DNA of 26,753 nucleotides, from positions 567,242 through 593,994 of the forward strand of contig BFEA01000184.1 of assembly GCA_003427395.1 (NCBI GenBank), given 5' to 3'. This document shows positions 19,457 through 25,159 of the stretch, in pieces. The position numbers and the translations under genes are program-made. Each line of letters opens with the position of its first letter. Position 1 is the first letter of the stretch. The notes below the pieces were generated by a model that saw only the letters and a list, made by a program, of their open reading frames with translations, had not been told where the DNA came from and did no database searches. This DNA is from Chara braunii. Its lineage: Eukaryota; Streptophyta; Charophyceae; Charales; Characeae.

Positions 19457-20407
19457 ACTCTCAAATGAACATCAAAGTTCGATGATGGAACTGCAAAAAG
19501 CATCCCGAGGCTCCGAATGTGAGCCGCACAGTCTCTCATGCGCTTCGTTTCAGATTTTGAAGCTAATGATCCCCATAAATTGGGTTGTAAAAAAAGCTAA
19601 CTTTTTTCCTGCAGGAAACCGAAGAAAAGTATGGCCACTACCGTCTTCACACAAATAGAACGCCCAGTCATTATCACTGTATGGAGAGAAAGCTGCACCA
19701 AATACGACTATAATGACCAGGTGATAATGGAGACTGAAAGCTGCACCAAACATGGCTATGATGACTGGGCGTTCTTTGGGTGAAGATGGTAGTGCAGCCT
19801 TGCTAGCGATAGAGCTCATTGGCAGCCGCAGAGACTTGGCAAGAGAGAATTTCCGTGCTAGGGCTACCGTTTGGTGCTGAAAGTGATTCGGTTAGTAGAA
19901 GAAGCGGACAACAAATCAATTCTCATAATGCGACTTTGTCTACTTCGAGGGAATGGTGGAGTCACTGGCACGGGGTCTTCTTTGTCGTCCTTGTTTTGTT
20001 GCTCTATTAGTGGCGGTTGCTGCGAGGATGTTGTGCTGCAAAGAGAGGTAGGTTCATCTTTGTTTAGGTAAAGAGCTCTTTTGTGGTGGGCTTTTGGGAA
20101 TGGATTGAAGTTTGACTGAGTTCGAGATGACATGAGGTGGCACTTGTTGCGTGCCTGTTTTTTTGTGTCTGTTTGTTTAGACCACCACTACCTTTTCCCA
20201 TGTGGCACCTCAAATCTTTAGGACGCGGAAATGAACCGATGGCCTTCGTTGAGATTTATCAATGGCGGCCGTCGTCAGGCCAGGCCTCTGCTTTTTCAGT
20301 AGGAAAGTAAAATTGTAACAATGCCCTTGAATAACTGTGGTGCTTTGGTGCTACGTGTTTCATCTTATAGATGTGGACCACATGGTTTATGCCTTGCCTT
20401 GTTAACG

Positions 20408-20447
<40 letters not shown>

Positions 20448-23400
20448 TTCACGGTTTTCAGTAGTAGTAGGAATCAGAGCTGTCAGTGTGGAGCCCTTGT
20501 TATTCTGGCCTTCGGGCAGCGTAGACTGTAATTCACTGTTCTCTTATCATGGACAGGTGTCGACTGTCCTGCTTGAGTTTTAATTACACGAGTCAATCTT
20601 TAGGTTTGAGGTGGTCTGTCACTGATACCATCACTGTAGGATGAGTCTGGCATGGCTCCTCATCCAGGGAAGGGAAGTGCAGAAGAAAGTTCTGGGAACG
20701 GTTTTGCTGCAGAAGAAAGTTCTGTGAACGGTTTTGCTGCAGGAGAAAGTTGTGTGAACGGTTTTGCTGCAAGTGCAAGGGACTAACGGGCTTGAAGTTG
20801 TTTTCATGTGTTTGTAATTGTTTGGTGGGCAGCTTTCAGAGAAGTTAGCACCTTATGCTGCAGCGGAGGAAAAGGAGACACTCTTGCGGTTGCTGAATGA
20901 TACGGAGGACTGGCTTTATGATGAGGGGGAGAATCAGATGAAGGGCGTGTATAATGCCAAGTTGGAGGAACTGAAGAAGGTAAGAGCACCGTGGCAGTTT
21001 TCCATTTGCTTACGCGGTGATACACAAGCTGGTGTACTCGAGTTATCATTGAGTGCGGACAAGGATTTGATCCTGATGGTCAAGGGAGATGTATGAACAA
21101 CGTTCATAATGTAAAAACCTGTGATGGTCAGCGGAGATGTACTTAAATTTCACATAGTGAAAACCTGTGGCATCTTTTCAACTACACTTCCACACAACCC
21201 TCTTCCCCCCCCCCCCCCGGGGGGGGGGCTGCTGGCAAGCCACGTGCTTGGTTGTGGTCTTTACGTTATCGACTAAACACACTGATTATTCATTGAAGGG
21301 TACTTGAGCCAATATAATTGATGCGAGTTGTTTTATATACGGTGGGAGTTTAGTGATAAGCATCTCGCTTGTTGTTGTTTGTTATACACTTTACATACCC
21401 TCTAATCATCTCAAATAGCCTCCACAAGTTGGTTTTCAAGGTATGTGCGCCTAGGAAGGATCCCTAGATGTCGAAGGCCCCGGAGCTGTTATAAGGTGGA
21501 GCTCTGTAAGAGATCGTCCGGCGATCACCAGACCCCCTCTAATCATCTGAAGTAGTCAATACAACGGGGTTGTGTTTTTGAATGGTCCGATAGACCACGG
21601 ATCAGATATTAAACTGATTAGAACAGACACTGCACTTGATCTACTTGTAGCCAAAAGGATGAGAAAGGTATCACACAGCTGGGTTCTCATTGTCTGTGTG
21701 GGCAGAGTCGTGTGCAGTCTGTTATCTCTTCAGTCTTGGTTTACTAGCTGTTGAAATTTTTCGCTGCGACCAAGAGTGATGTGACGGGTTTGTGGTTGCT
21801 GTTATGGATTTATATAGCGAGTCATGGTGGTGGTGCTGGACGGGAAATCAAAGGAACCAAAGCACTGGTTTTGGTGGCCCCCTGGCTGGTAGGCTTTGTA
21901 TCGCCTGTGTTGTGGGCAAATGGAGGTTGCAAGAGTGCTTTTCGAACGTTGAGTTGGTAAATCGTCCTATCTTGGTCAGGGCTGTTTGTATGATGTCCTG
22001 TTTTGGTTCCTTGGACTTGGGGTTTTGCCCGCCTCCTATAAGGTGTCCTTTTGAATTCACGACTCTATATGTTGAGAGTAGAAGCTCTTTCGGACTTGGT
22101 CTTCGTGGCTGGCTGATCTCTGCAGCTTGGTTGCGGGAGTACTTTTTGAACATTGAGTCGATAGATGATCCTATCTTGGTCAGGAATGTTTGTAGGAAGT
22201 CCTGTTTTGCTTGGACTTGGGGTTGTGACCCACCGCCTATAAGACGCCTTTTGAATTCATGACCCTGTGTTGAGAGTAGAAGCTATTTCTGACCCCGTCC
22301 CTGTGGTTGGCTGATCTCTGCAGCTTGGTGATCCTATTGAGTTTCGGCAGAAGGAGGATGAGGCCAGACCGAATGCTCTCAGACAACTAGATTACTGTTT
22401 CCGGAGTTTCAGGGATGCTGCAATGTCGGAAAATCATGCTTACGATCACATCGACGATGCTGACAAGGAGAAGGTAGGTCTTGAGTCTCGAGTATCCATT
22501 CTTGACCTTGTCGCTTTTGGTAGTACTGCCTTGGCGTGAATAGAATGCCTGCCTGGTCACTTCGGCAGAGAAAATATACTCAAGTCTGTAAAAGATATAG
22601 TGAGTCCTTTGGAACATATAGTGAGTCTATAAAAGATATATTAAGTCCTTTGGGACATCTGTAAAACTGGAATGATACGGAGAAGATTAGCATCTCCGCT
22701 GTGCTGGGACGACACATGTGAATCGAGAAGATAAAGTGAGTCCTTTGCGACATCTGTAAAACTGGAGCGATACGGAGAATATTAGCACCTCCGCTGTGCT
22801 GGGATGACACATGTGAATCGAGAAGTGGTCCCCCCCCAAAAAAAAAACAAGATATCGTGATGTTGACCATGCAGTCTATTTGGGCGAAGACAGTAGAAGA
22901 GGTATCTTTCATGAAGATGACTCCGGTTGTCGTCACTTTTGTAGATTGCGAACAGGATTGTAGAGGAGCCTTTGAGAATGGAGTTACAGCAAAATTCAAA
23001 TTAAAGCACTACGAGGAAGCACATAAATCGAGGCAAAAAAGGGTCCTCAGACAAGTTTTCAGCCGTGTTTCAACCACCACCACCATGTTATCGGTCTCAC
23101 CCGACCGATGACGGATTCAAACTGCTTTCTGGACTGAATGATGTCTATTTGAATCGAAGATTGGATACGAGGGTCCTGCGCTATCATGAAAGGTCGAAGA
23201 GAGCATTTTCATGAAACTATTTGGTGACTTCTATTTTTTTCCACTACACAGCGAAGAAGGGGAGAATGAACCGAGAGGCCATCGTGCATCTGACGCAGAT
23301 TGGCAATTTCCCGAACCTCTCCCAGTCGATGAATAAGACTGTCTCACGCTCTACCAGTGGCTGGGACGAGGCATTGGCATATGTCGCTCTGGCTATTTGC

Positions 23401-25159
23401 GACTGTGGAGGGCAGTTGTGTTCCCTGGTCGCGTTCTTTTTTCTGTTTTGGATCAGGATATGAGGAGTGCATCATATTATCAGGAAACAGAAAACCATGC
23501 CGGCCTCAGGTCAAGGAAGGGGAAAAAGAGATGTCACGGAGCAGAGTTTCTTTGTTGATAAAAGAAAAAAAGAGATCTGATGAGGGTATGACGTAGGGGG
23601 ATGAGGATTTGACGAACGATTGACATGAAAATGTGGAAAGGGATATCTCGTATTATTTCTGATCGGTTGAGAAACATCGTTCTTGTGAATTGGTTTGGGG
23701 AGTTGGCACTTGCTTGGAAAATGTGATCGATGATGTCGCATTTTGCTTCTAACTGTCGAACAGAAGGCTCGCGTTGTCAGTTGTGCGGAACCAGAATGTA
23801 GTTTTGTGGCACTGAAGGCAGACTTGTGTGATGTTTAGGTGACGGTTCCTTGGGCTTGTCATGCGTGGTACTCTGTTTGTTTGTGAGTCACGGTAGCAAC
23901 GTCGAAGTCTTGGTATTGTGTTTGTTTGGGAGTCGCGGTAGCAAGGCCGAAGTCTTGGTACGTCTCCCTTGTGAACGTGAATGTCTCGCTTGTGAGCTCG
24001 TGCATAACAATCGGAGGAAAGGTGTTTCCGGAGGAAAGGTGTTTTACAGGAGAGCATGTGTGATTGTTTTTGTCCAATGCTCAGGTTGTCAAGGAGTGTA
24101 ATGATGCAGAGGCGTGGCTGAGAGAGAAGTACGAGATGCAGAAGAACTTGCCCAAGACTGCAGATCCAGTTCTCTTGTGCTCGGAGATAATGAAGAAGGC
24201 TGAAGTGCTTAACGGGTAGGTCCATATTTGTTTGTTAATGTACTGTTTTGCAGGGGGGTTTTTGCCCAAATTATGGGTCCAAATGATAAGGAGTGTTGTA
24301 TGGGCGTTGTCTTGTGCATTCTATTTGGCATCTTTGTTGGTGATGACATTGTCCATTTTTTTGGGGGGGAGGGAGAGGGTGGGAGGGTTTGGGGGGTGGG
24401 GGTGGGGAAAGGGGTATGATGGGGGGGAGTGTGCATGTGTGGGTGTGGTTATGTTTTCTATGTTTGTGGGTCTGGGTGGGGGCAAGAGAACCAGACTTGT
24501 GTAGCAGTGGCAGAGGCGTGGAGACTGGTTAGGCCTGTGGGTGGATGCATGTGTGTGCAGTGGTACAGGTGTGTCTGTGTGGGTTGGTGAAGTAGGCAGG
24601 TGTGGATGTGTGTTCTGTGTGTACGGGAGTGTGTGAGAGCTAGAGAATTAGAGTGGCATGTTGGTTTTAGAGGTGTGTGGAGACTATGGTCAAACCTGTT
24701 AGTAATTGGCCATGTGTGAGCATGTACTGCTGGTTGGAAATGGAATGGAGTTACTCTGCTGGAGATTTTATGTCTATGCCTCGTTTAGGAGGAAGGTACA
24801 ATGTTCTTGAGGAGCTAGAGCATTCCCCTTTTAGGTTATTGGGAGGTACAGATTACGAGGAAATCGGGTGCGGTTCTGTTTTCCATAATTGTGTGATTGT
24901 TTGCTTTCCTTCTTAGGCCTGTGCTTCTATGTGGCCAGTACTTCACATTTGCGTCCGTCTCGTTTTCCTTGGCAGGTTTTGCAAACCCATAATGCTGAAA
25001 CCGAAGCCGAAGGCACCAAGCCCAGCACCAGAGAAGAAGCCGGAAGCGAAGGGGCCTGCATCGCCAGAGAATACTCATACGGCAGAGGAGGGATCGGAAG
25101 ATATGGAAACGGATACGAAAGCGGAGGGAGGGCCCGAGGAAATGCAGTCCGAAAGCTGA
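6462..25159 (+). CDS. HSP110: Hsp110/HSPA4-like chaperone, C-terminal part (8 exons, 3' end complete, 5' end outside window)
   Basis: Joining eight exons (6462-6704, 8444-8542, 9306-9491, 19117-19308, 20833-20979, 22324-22473, 24085-24215, 24976-25159) gives 1332 nt, or 443 residues plus TGA, with no frame conflict. Family knowledge: Hsp110 proteins act in the cytosol and nucleus as nucleotide-exchange factors for Hsp70 and as holdases, and help disaggregation. Seen: a beta substrate-binding domain (residues 1-114), an acidic linker (115-176), then the alpha-helical domain with DRVMEETKERKNAVESYVYE, EDWLYDEGE, GVYNAKLEELKK, AEAWLREK and FCKPIM, and an acidic tail without EEVD. This order and wording match plant Hsp70-14/15, which are about 830 residues, so the ATPase half is missing and should lie upstream. 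All introns are GT-AG. The family is secure; the exact paralog and the completeness of the exon set are inferred. Confidence 0.93.
7551..7658. mobile_element. MITE-like element, family F2
   Basis: The ends gctaccgtttttcccgaac and cacgggggaagacggtagc are inverted repeats, and the inner parts acaacgcaccct and agggtgcgttgt are also complementary. The element is a 108-bp relative of the array at 1271-1717, without tandem copies. Confidence 0.72.
7688..7840. repeat. Tandem duplication of about 90 bp
   Basis: The blocks gtc(a/g)aagcaga, aagtctggct and ccctgcttagtccc occur in the same order at about 7688 and 7778. Divergence is moderate and no coding content is evident. Confidence 0.6.
8040..8071. 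repeat. (ATT)n microsatellite
   Basis: About ten ATT/TTA triplets in a row end in a short T-run. Confidence 0.9.
8444..8542 (+). CDS. Hsp110 exon B: beta-strand block IGPF...VESAT
   Basis: A 33-residue exon starts at IGPFTPTKPGEK and continues with KLKVKVKLDVHGI and KVESAT. It is the most conserved beta-strand block of the family, where the lysine/valine alternation and HGI..VESA are typical. The acceptor follows a pyrimidine-rich tract (ttgttttgtacag) and the donor is acg/gtgagt. Both ends are phase 0. Confidence 0.94.
8560..8785. repeat. Degenerate tandem repeat in intron B-C (8543-9305)
   Basis: The blocks tttgctatg, ggccttcctccg and (t)ctcgttcaatcttgt recur about every 85 bp, roughly three times. 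The rest of this 763-bp intron shows nothing recognisable. Its ends are gtgagt and cttggcag. Confidence 0.6.
9306..9491 (+). CDS. Hsp110 exon C: acidic linker
   Basis: This exon encodes 62 residues starting MIETEEGADGKEE, rich in Glu, Asp, Gly and Ser and low in hydrophobic residues. It corresponds to the acidic, disordered loop between beta and alpha substrate-binding regions in Hsp110 proteins. Acceptor cttggcag/atg and donor caag/gtatgt are good. The ATG at 9306 is internal, not a start codon. The composition is weakly conserved, so support comes from frame, splice sites and position rather than from motif identity. Confidence 0.82.
9663..10285. repeat. GA-containing tandem repeat of about 145-175 bp
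   Basis: Units start aggaccgaggaggttcttct at 9663, 9836 and 9980. Each ends in a (GA)n tract after gattgagctgtttggaga. Unit 2 lacks about 28 bp after gatcaggtacag. Two shorter units (cgtggtccatcg to gagctgtttt) follow from about 10159. Long open frames on the minus strand are a by-product of the repeat. Confidence 0.85.
10817..10938. mobile_element. MITE-like element, family F3
   Basis: The ends taaaccactggtac and gcactggtggttta are inverted repeats with three differences. The element is 122 bp with no coding capacity. Confidence 0.65.
10948..11100. repeat. Dispersed repeat, copy 2
   Basis: It has the same block order as 2850-3035, starting ggttaaggtggattatc and continuing to cacagcccgttgtctgttgt. 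It directly follows the F3 element. Confidence 0.5.
11297..12165. repeat. Compound tandem repeat with splice-donor-like units
   Basis: Units of about 50-72 bp carry gagggtaagttttcc, catcgagcagctgtcgaac and tatcctaatgcggg. GTAAGT occurs at 11305, 11377 and 11480; other units have GTAGGT or GCAAGT. A block with ggtacatagtttatgaac and agactaaggccagaggcttg follows three times (about 11580, 11645, 11970). A longer block starting ggcagggtgtctgcacttca is repeated at 11698 and 12018 (period 320). Confidence 0.8.
12821..12906 (-). repeat. Isolated copy of the HTH-derived core repeat
   Basis: It contains gctgtacgtatt at 12852 followed 46 bp later by ctgagcagca, the same core as in the arrays at 13933-14969 and 15570-16260. 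In minus-strand frames it reads AAQVIKSSSS, then after a frameshift FRQYVQ. Confidence 0.5.
12919..13045. repeat. Two-copy tandem repeat of about 66 bp
   Basis: Gtgatgt(t/c)acacg(g/a)ggtc, ccttgtttgttt and gtttttgtc occur twice in order. Confidence 0.65.
13349..13488. mobile_element. MITE, family F3 (best copy)
   Basis: The perfect 14-bp terminal inverted repeat ttaaaccaccagta / tactggtggtttaa bounds a 140-bp element without coding capacity. The outer TTAA could be a target duplication or part of the terminus. Confidence 0.8.
13624..13796. mobile_element. MITE-like element, family F3
   Basis: The ends ttaaacgcccagtac and gtactggtcgtttaa are inverse except at one base, over 15 bp. The element is 173 bp, and its interior is unlike the 140-bp copy. 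Confidence 0.75.
13933..14969. repeat. Satellite-like array, five units of about 208 bp
   Basis: Units start g(c)ygagtcttatgttcagtg at 13933, 14141, 14349, 14554 and 14761 and are clearly more alike than the other arrays here. Each contains gctgtacgtattttcttaaa and gagcaactgagcagaag. The minus strand of each unit keeps an open frame of about 76 residues (SAQ, ISAQRFKKIRT, YTVYHWS), but the frame is carried by the repeat and is not evidence of expression. Confidence 0.9.
14970..15404. other. AT-rich spacer, short duplications only
   Basis: It contains gtcaaaggccacaaagtg twice (about 14967 and 14998) and gaattaaatccataccataa twice (about 15096 and 15126). Nothing else is recognised. Confidence 0.5.
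15570..16260 (-). repeat. Degenerate repeat array (about 135-bp spacing) derived from an HTH-like coding segment
   Basis: Cores like gaactgatatctgctgtacg are spaced at about 15583, 15717, 15852, 15990 and 16168, that is 134, 135, 138 and about 178 bp. On the minus strand the best copy (15653 downward) reads MQIAAQFNVSSSTFRQYVQ followed by VHHGSNH. Other copies read AAAQVKLASLRFSQYVQQIS and AAQIKLSSTKFRQYVQQIS. The pattern AA..F.VS.ST.R.YV resembles the psq/CENP-B type helix-turn-helix. Frameshifts and stops separate copies, so no intact gene is called. Confidence 0.6.
16811..17010. repeat. Two-copy tandem repeat of about 106 bp
   Basis: The blocks gtgtat..aac.cactgcca, ggtgtc(t/t)ccctgtga, gagagag.gactcg and tttgccttc occur at about 16811 and 16917 in the same order. 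Confidence 0.6.
17265..17375. mobile_element. MITE-like element, family F1
   Basis: The left arm ctaccatcttcacccaaaag runs on with ggcccggtcattatagct; the right arm carries ataatgacggggcgttctat and ggaagacggtag. The element is about 111 bp. Confidence 0.75.
17992..18579 (-). CDS. Uncertain 195-codon open frame inside intron C-D
   Basis: It is open from ATG at 18579 to the stop before 17992, with a Pro-, Ser- and His-rich product (for example NQIDINHPHLPRSFPATQLA) and a basic stretch LRSLMWKKKGSFRV. I recognise no domain, signal peptide or membrane segment. It is not caused by a simple repeat, unlike the other long frames nearby. It could be chance, a nested antisense gene or a transposon remnant; chance is most likely. 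Confidence 0.2.
   Translation of the reverse strand: MFSLLVQCAHPFYIHIQDPSGKDQDPHYNQIDINHPHLPRSFPATQLAKLPPLPANKPMFWHQTVEPFSDHSTGQQRPPHHLNQSPNTQRSAAPCSDRPFSNAAPPSHKSSLNHVTPHFRVPRLRSLMWKKKGSFRVPPRTRSLKKEVKDYSLRGQATIFGHYNSQHRKNVEDCPATSRQGISLHAFAATTSEPA
19117..19308 (+). CDS. Hsp110 exon D: start of alpha-helical domain
   Basis: This exon encodes 64 residues, opening with the lysine-rich KEVKKKLKKTEVPV and ending in DDRVMEETKERKNAVESYVY followed by EMRNK. The last block is a hallmark of the HSPA4/Hsp110 helical bundle. Acceptor tgatttgtag/aag and donor aag/gtaggt are both phase 0. The lysine-rich opening joins directly to ...VESVK of exon C across the 9.6-kb intron, as expected from plant homologs, so no missing exon is required between them. 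Confidence 0.94.
19638..19793. mobile_element. MITE-like element, family F1 (best copy)
   Basis: The left arm starts actaccgtcttcac and continues aatagaacgcccagtcat; the right arm atgactgggcgttcttt continues gggtgaagatggtagt. The arms are inverse over about 32 bp with few differences. The interior carries a duplicated gaaagctgcaccaaa, which lengthens it to 156 bp. Confidence 0.82.
20679..20770. repeat. Three-copy 30-bp tandem repeat
   Basis: The unit gcagaagaaagttctgggaa plus cggttttgct is repeated at 20679, 20709 and 20739, with two or three differences. It lies 60 bp before exon E. Confidence 0.85.
20833..20979 (+). CDS. Hsp110 exon E: helical domain
   Basis: This exon encodes 49 residues, from LSEKLAPYAAAEEK through LLNDTEDWLYDEGENQMKG to VYNAKLEELKK. 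The (E)DWLY(D/E)(E)GE and (V/T)Y..KL.EL(K) blocks are diagnostic of the Hsp110 and Hsp70 lid helices. Acceptor ggtgggcag/ctt and donor aag/gtaaga are phase 0. Confidence 0.95.
21205..21228. repeat. C14G10 homopolymer palindrome
   Basis: Fourteen C are followed at once by ten G, giving a perfect self-complementary run of 20 bases. It may be real or a sequencing/assembly artefact. Confidence 0.85.
21927..22323. repeat. Tandem duplication of about 200 bp containing the exon F splice acceptor
   Basis: Unit 1 (21927-22125) and unit 2 (22131-22323) share cctatcttggtcagg, gtcctgttttg, cttggggtt, ccttttgaattca and gttgagagtagaagct. Both end in ggctgatctctgcagcttgg. The first copy of that end (AG at 22124-22125) is an acceptor copy; the second is the real acceptor of exon F. 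Confidence 0.85.
22324..22473 (+). CDS. Hsp110 exon F: helical domain
   Basis: This exon encodes 50 residues, from LGDPIEFRQKEDEARP through RQLDYCFRSFRDAAMSENHA to YDHIDDADKEK. It matches the plant-family block G.P...R..E...R......L.Y...S.R.AA. The acceptor ctgatctctgcag/ctt and the donor aag/gtaggt are phase 0. The acceptor and its upstream 190 bp are duplicated in the intron just before it (see the repeat at 21927-22323). Confidence 0.95.
22523..22896. mobile_element. F1 MITE-like element split by a U6 retroposon
   Basis: The right arm (22864-22896) matches the F1 terminus at about 27 of 33 bases, including gtctatttgggcgaagac. The left arm (22523-22559) is more decayed (gtgaatagaatgcc, cctggtca). 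The arms are inverted. The interior 22604-22848 is the U6-derived insertion. Confidence 0.6.
22592..22860 (+). pseudogene. U6: Tandem U6-like retro-copies with A-tail and target duplication
   Basis: Two U6-like units, 22645-22730 and 22740-22831 (period 95), start gtcctttg.gacatctgtaaa and carry cgatacggagaa, attagca and ga(c/t)gacacatgtgaatcga. Unit 2 ends gagaagtggtcc like U6. A third, truncated 5' end (gtcctttggaacat) starts at 22604. A short C-run and ten A follow the last unit. The outer aagatatagtga (22592-22603) and aagatatcgtga (22849-22860) match at 11 of 12 bases and abut the first U6 base. The middle of the RNA differs strongly from normal U6. Confidence 0.8.
23868..23957. repeat. 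Two-copy 45-bp tandem repeat
   Basis: Gta(c/t)t.tgtttgtttg, gagtc(a/g)cggtagcaa and gtcttg repeat with a period of exactly 45 bp. Confidence 0.8.
24085..24215 (+). CDS. Hsp110 exon G: helical domain
   Basis: This exon encodes 43 residues plus two bases of a split codon, from VVKECNDAEAWLREKYEMQK through NLPKTADPVLLCSEIMKKAE to VLN. AEAWL.EK followed by Q..LPK..DP is a family signature. Donor aacgg/gtaggt leaves phase 2. Reading through would reach TAG at once (24217), which supports splicing here. Confidence 0.93.
24216..24975 (+). other. Intron G-H (760 bp) with G-rich tract
   Basis: The ends are gtaggt and ccttggcag. From 24361 to 24428 the sense strand has seven or more runs of three to seven G with short spacers. 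After it comes a TGTG-rich stretch to about 24640. No other feature is seen. Confidence 0.8.
24976..25159 (+). CDS. Hsp110 exon H: C-terminal exon with stop
   Basis: The first base completes the glycine codon split with exon G. The exon then encodes 60 residues: FCKPIMLKPKPKAPSPAPEK, a Pro/Lys/Glu-rich stretch, and the acidic tail EEGSEDMETDTKAEGG ending EEMQSES and TGA at 25157-25159. FC.PIM.KPKP is the typical plant Hsp110 end block. There is no EEVD, as expected for Hsp110 as opposed to canonical cytosolic Hsp70. The acceptor is ttccttggcag/g. Confidence 0.93.

Larger units (their letters stand above)
19309..20832 (+). other. Intron D-E (1524 bp)
   Basis: The ends are gtaggt and ggtgggcag. 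It holds a GA tract (about 19420-19453) flanked by two copies of ctcaaatgaa, an F1 element, a CT tract (about 20409-20446) and a 30-bp tandem repeat. Confidence 0.8.
20980..22323 (+). other. Intron E-F (1344 bp)
   Basis: The ends are gtaaga and ctctgcag. It holds C14G10 (21205-21228), a repeated ccctctaatcatct (about 21399 and 21535) and the tandem duplication next to the acceptor. Confidence 0.8.
22474..24084 (+). other. Intron F-G (1611 bp)
   Basis: The ends are gtaggt and aatgctcag. It contains the F1 element with nested U6 copies (22523-22896) and a 45-bp repeat (23868-23957). The 22900-23860 stretch has nothing recognised. Confidence 0.8.

Noticed and set aside
22645-22831. Calling the variant U6 pair U6atac (minor spliceosome)
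   Set aside because: The 5' hairpin, the gatac..agaa/attagca core and the gacac..aatcgagaa end are those of U6; U6atac-specific sequence is not seen.
23245-23460. Open stretch after ctacacag (AKKGRMNREAIVHLTQIGNF) as an extra exon
   Set aside because: It does not fit between exons F and G, which join directly by homology, and no donor in a useful frame was found.
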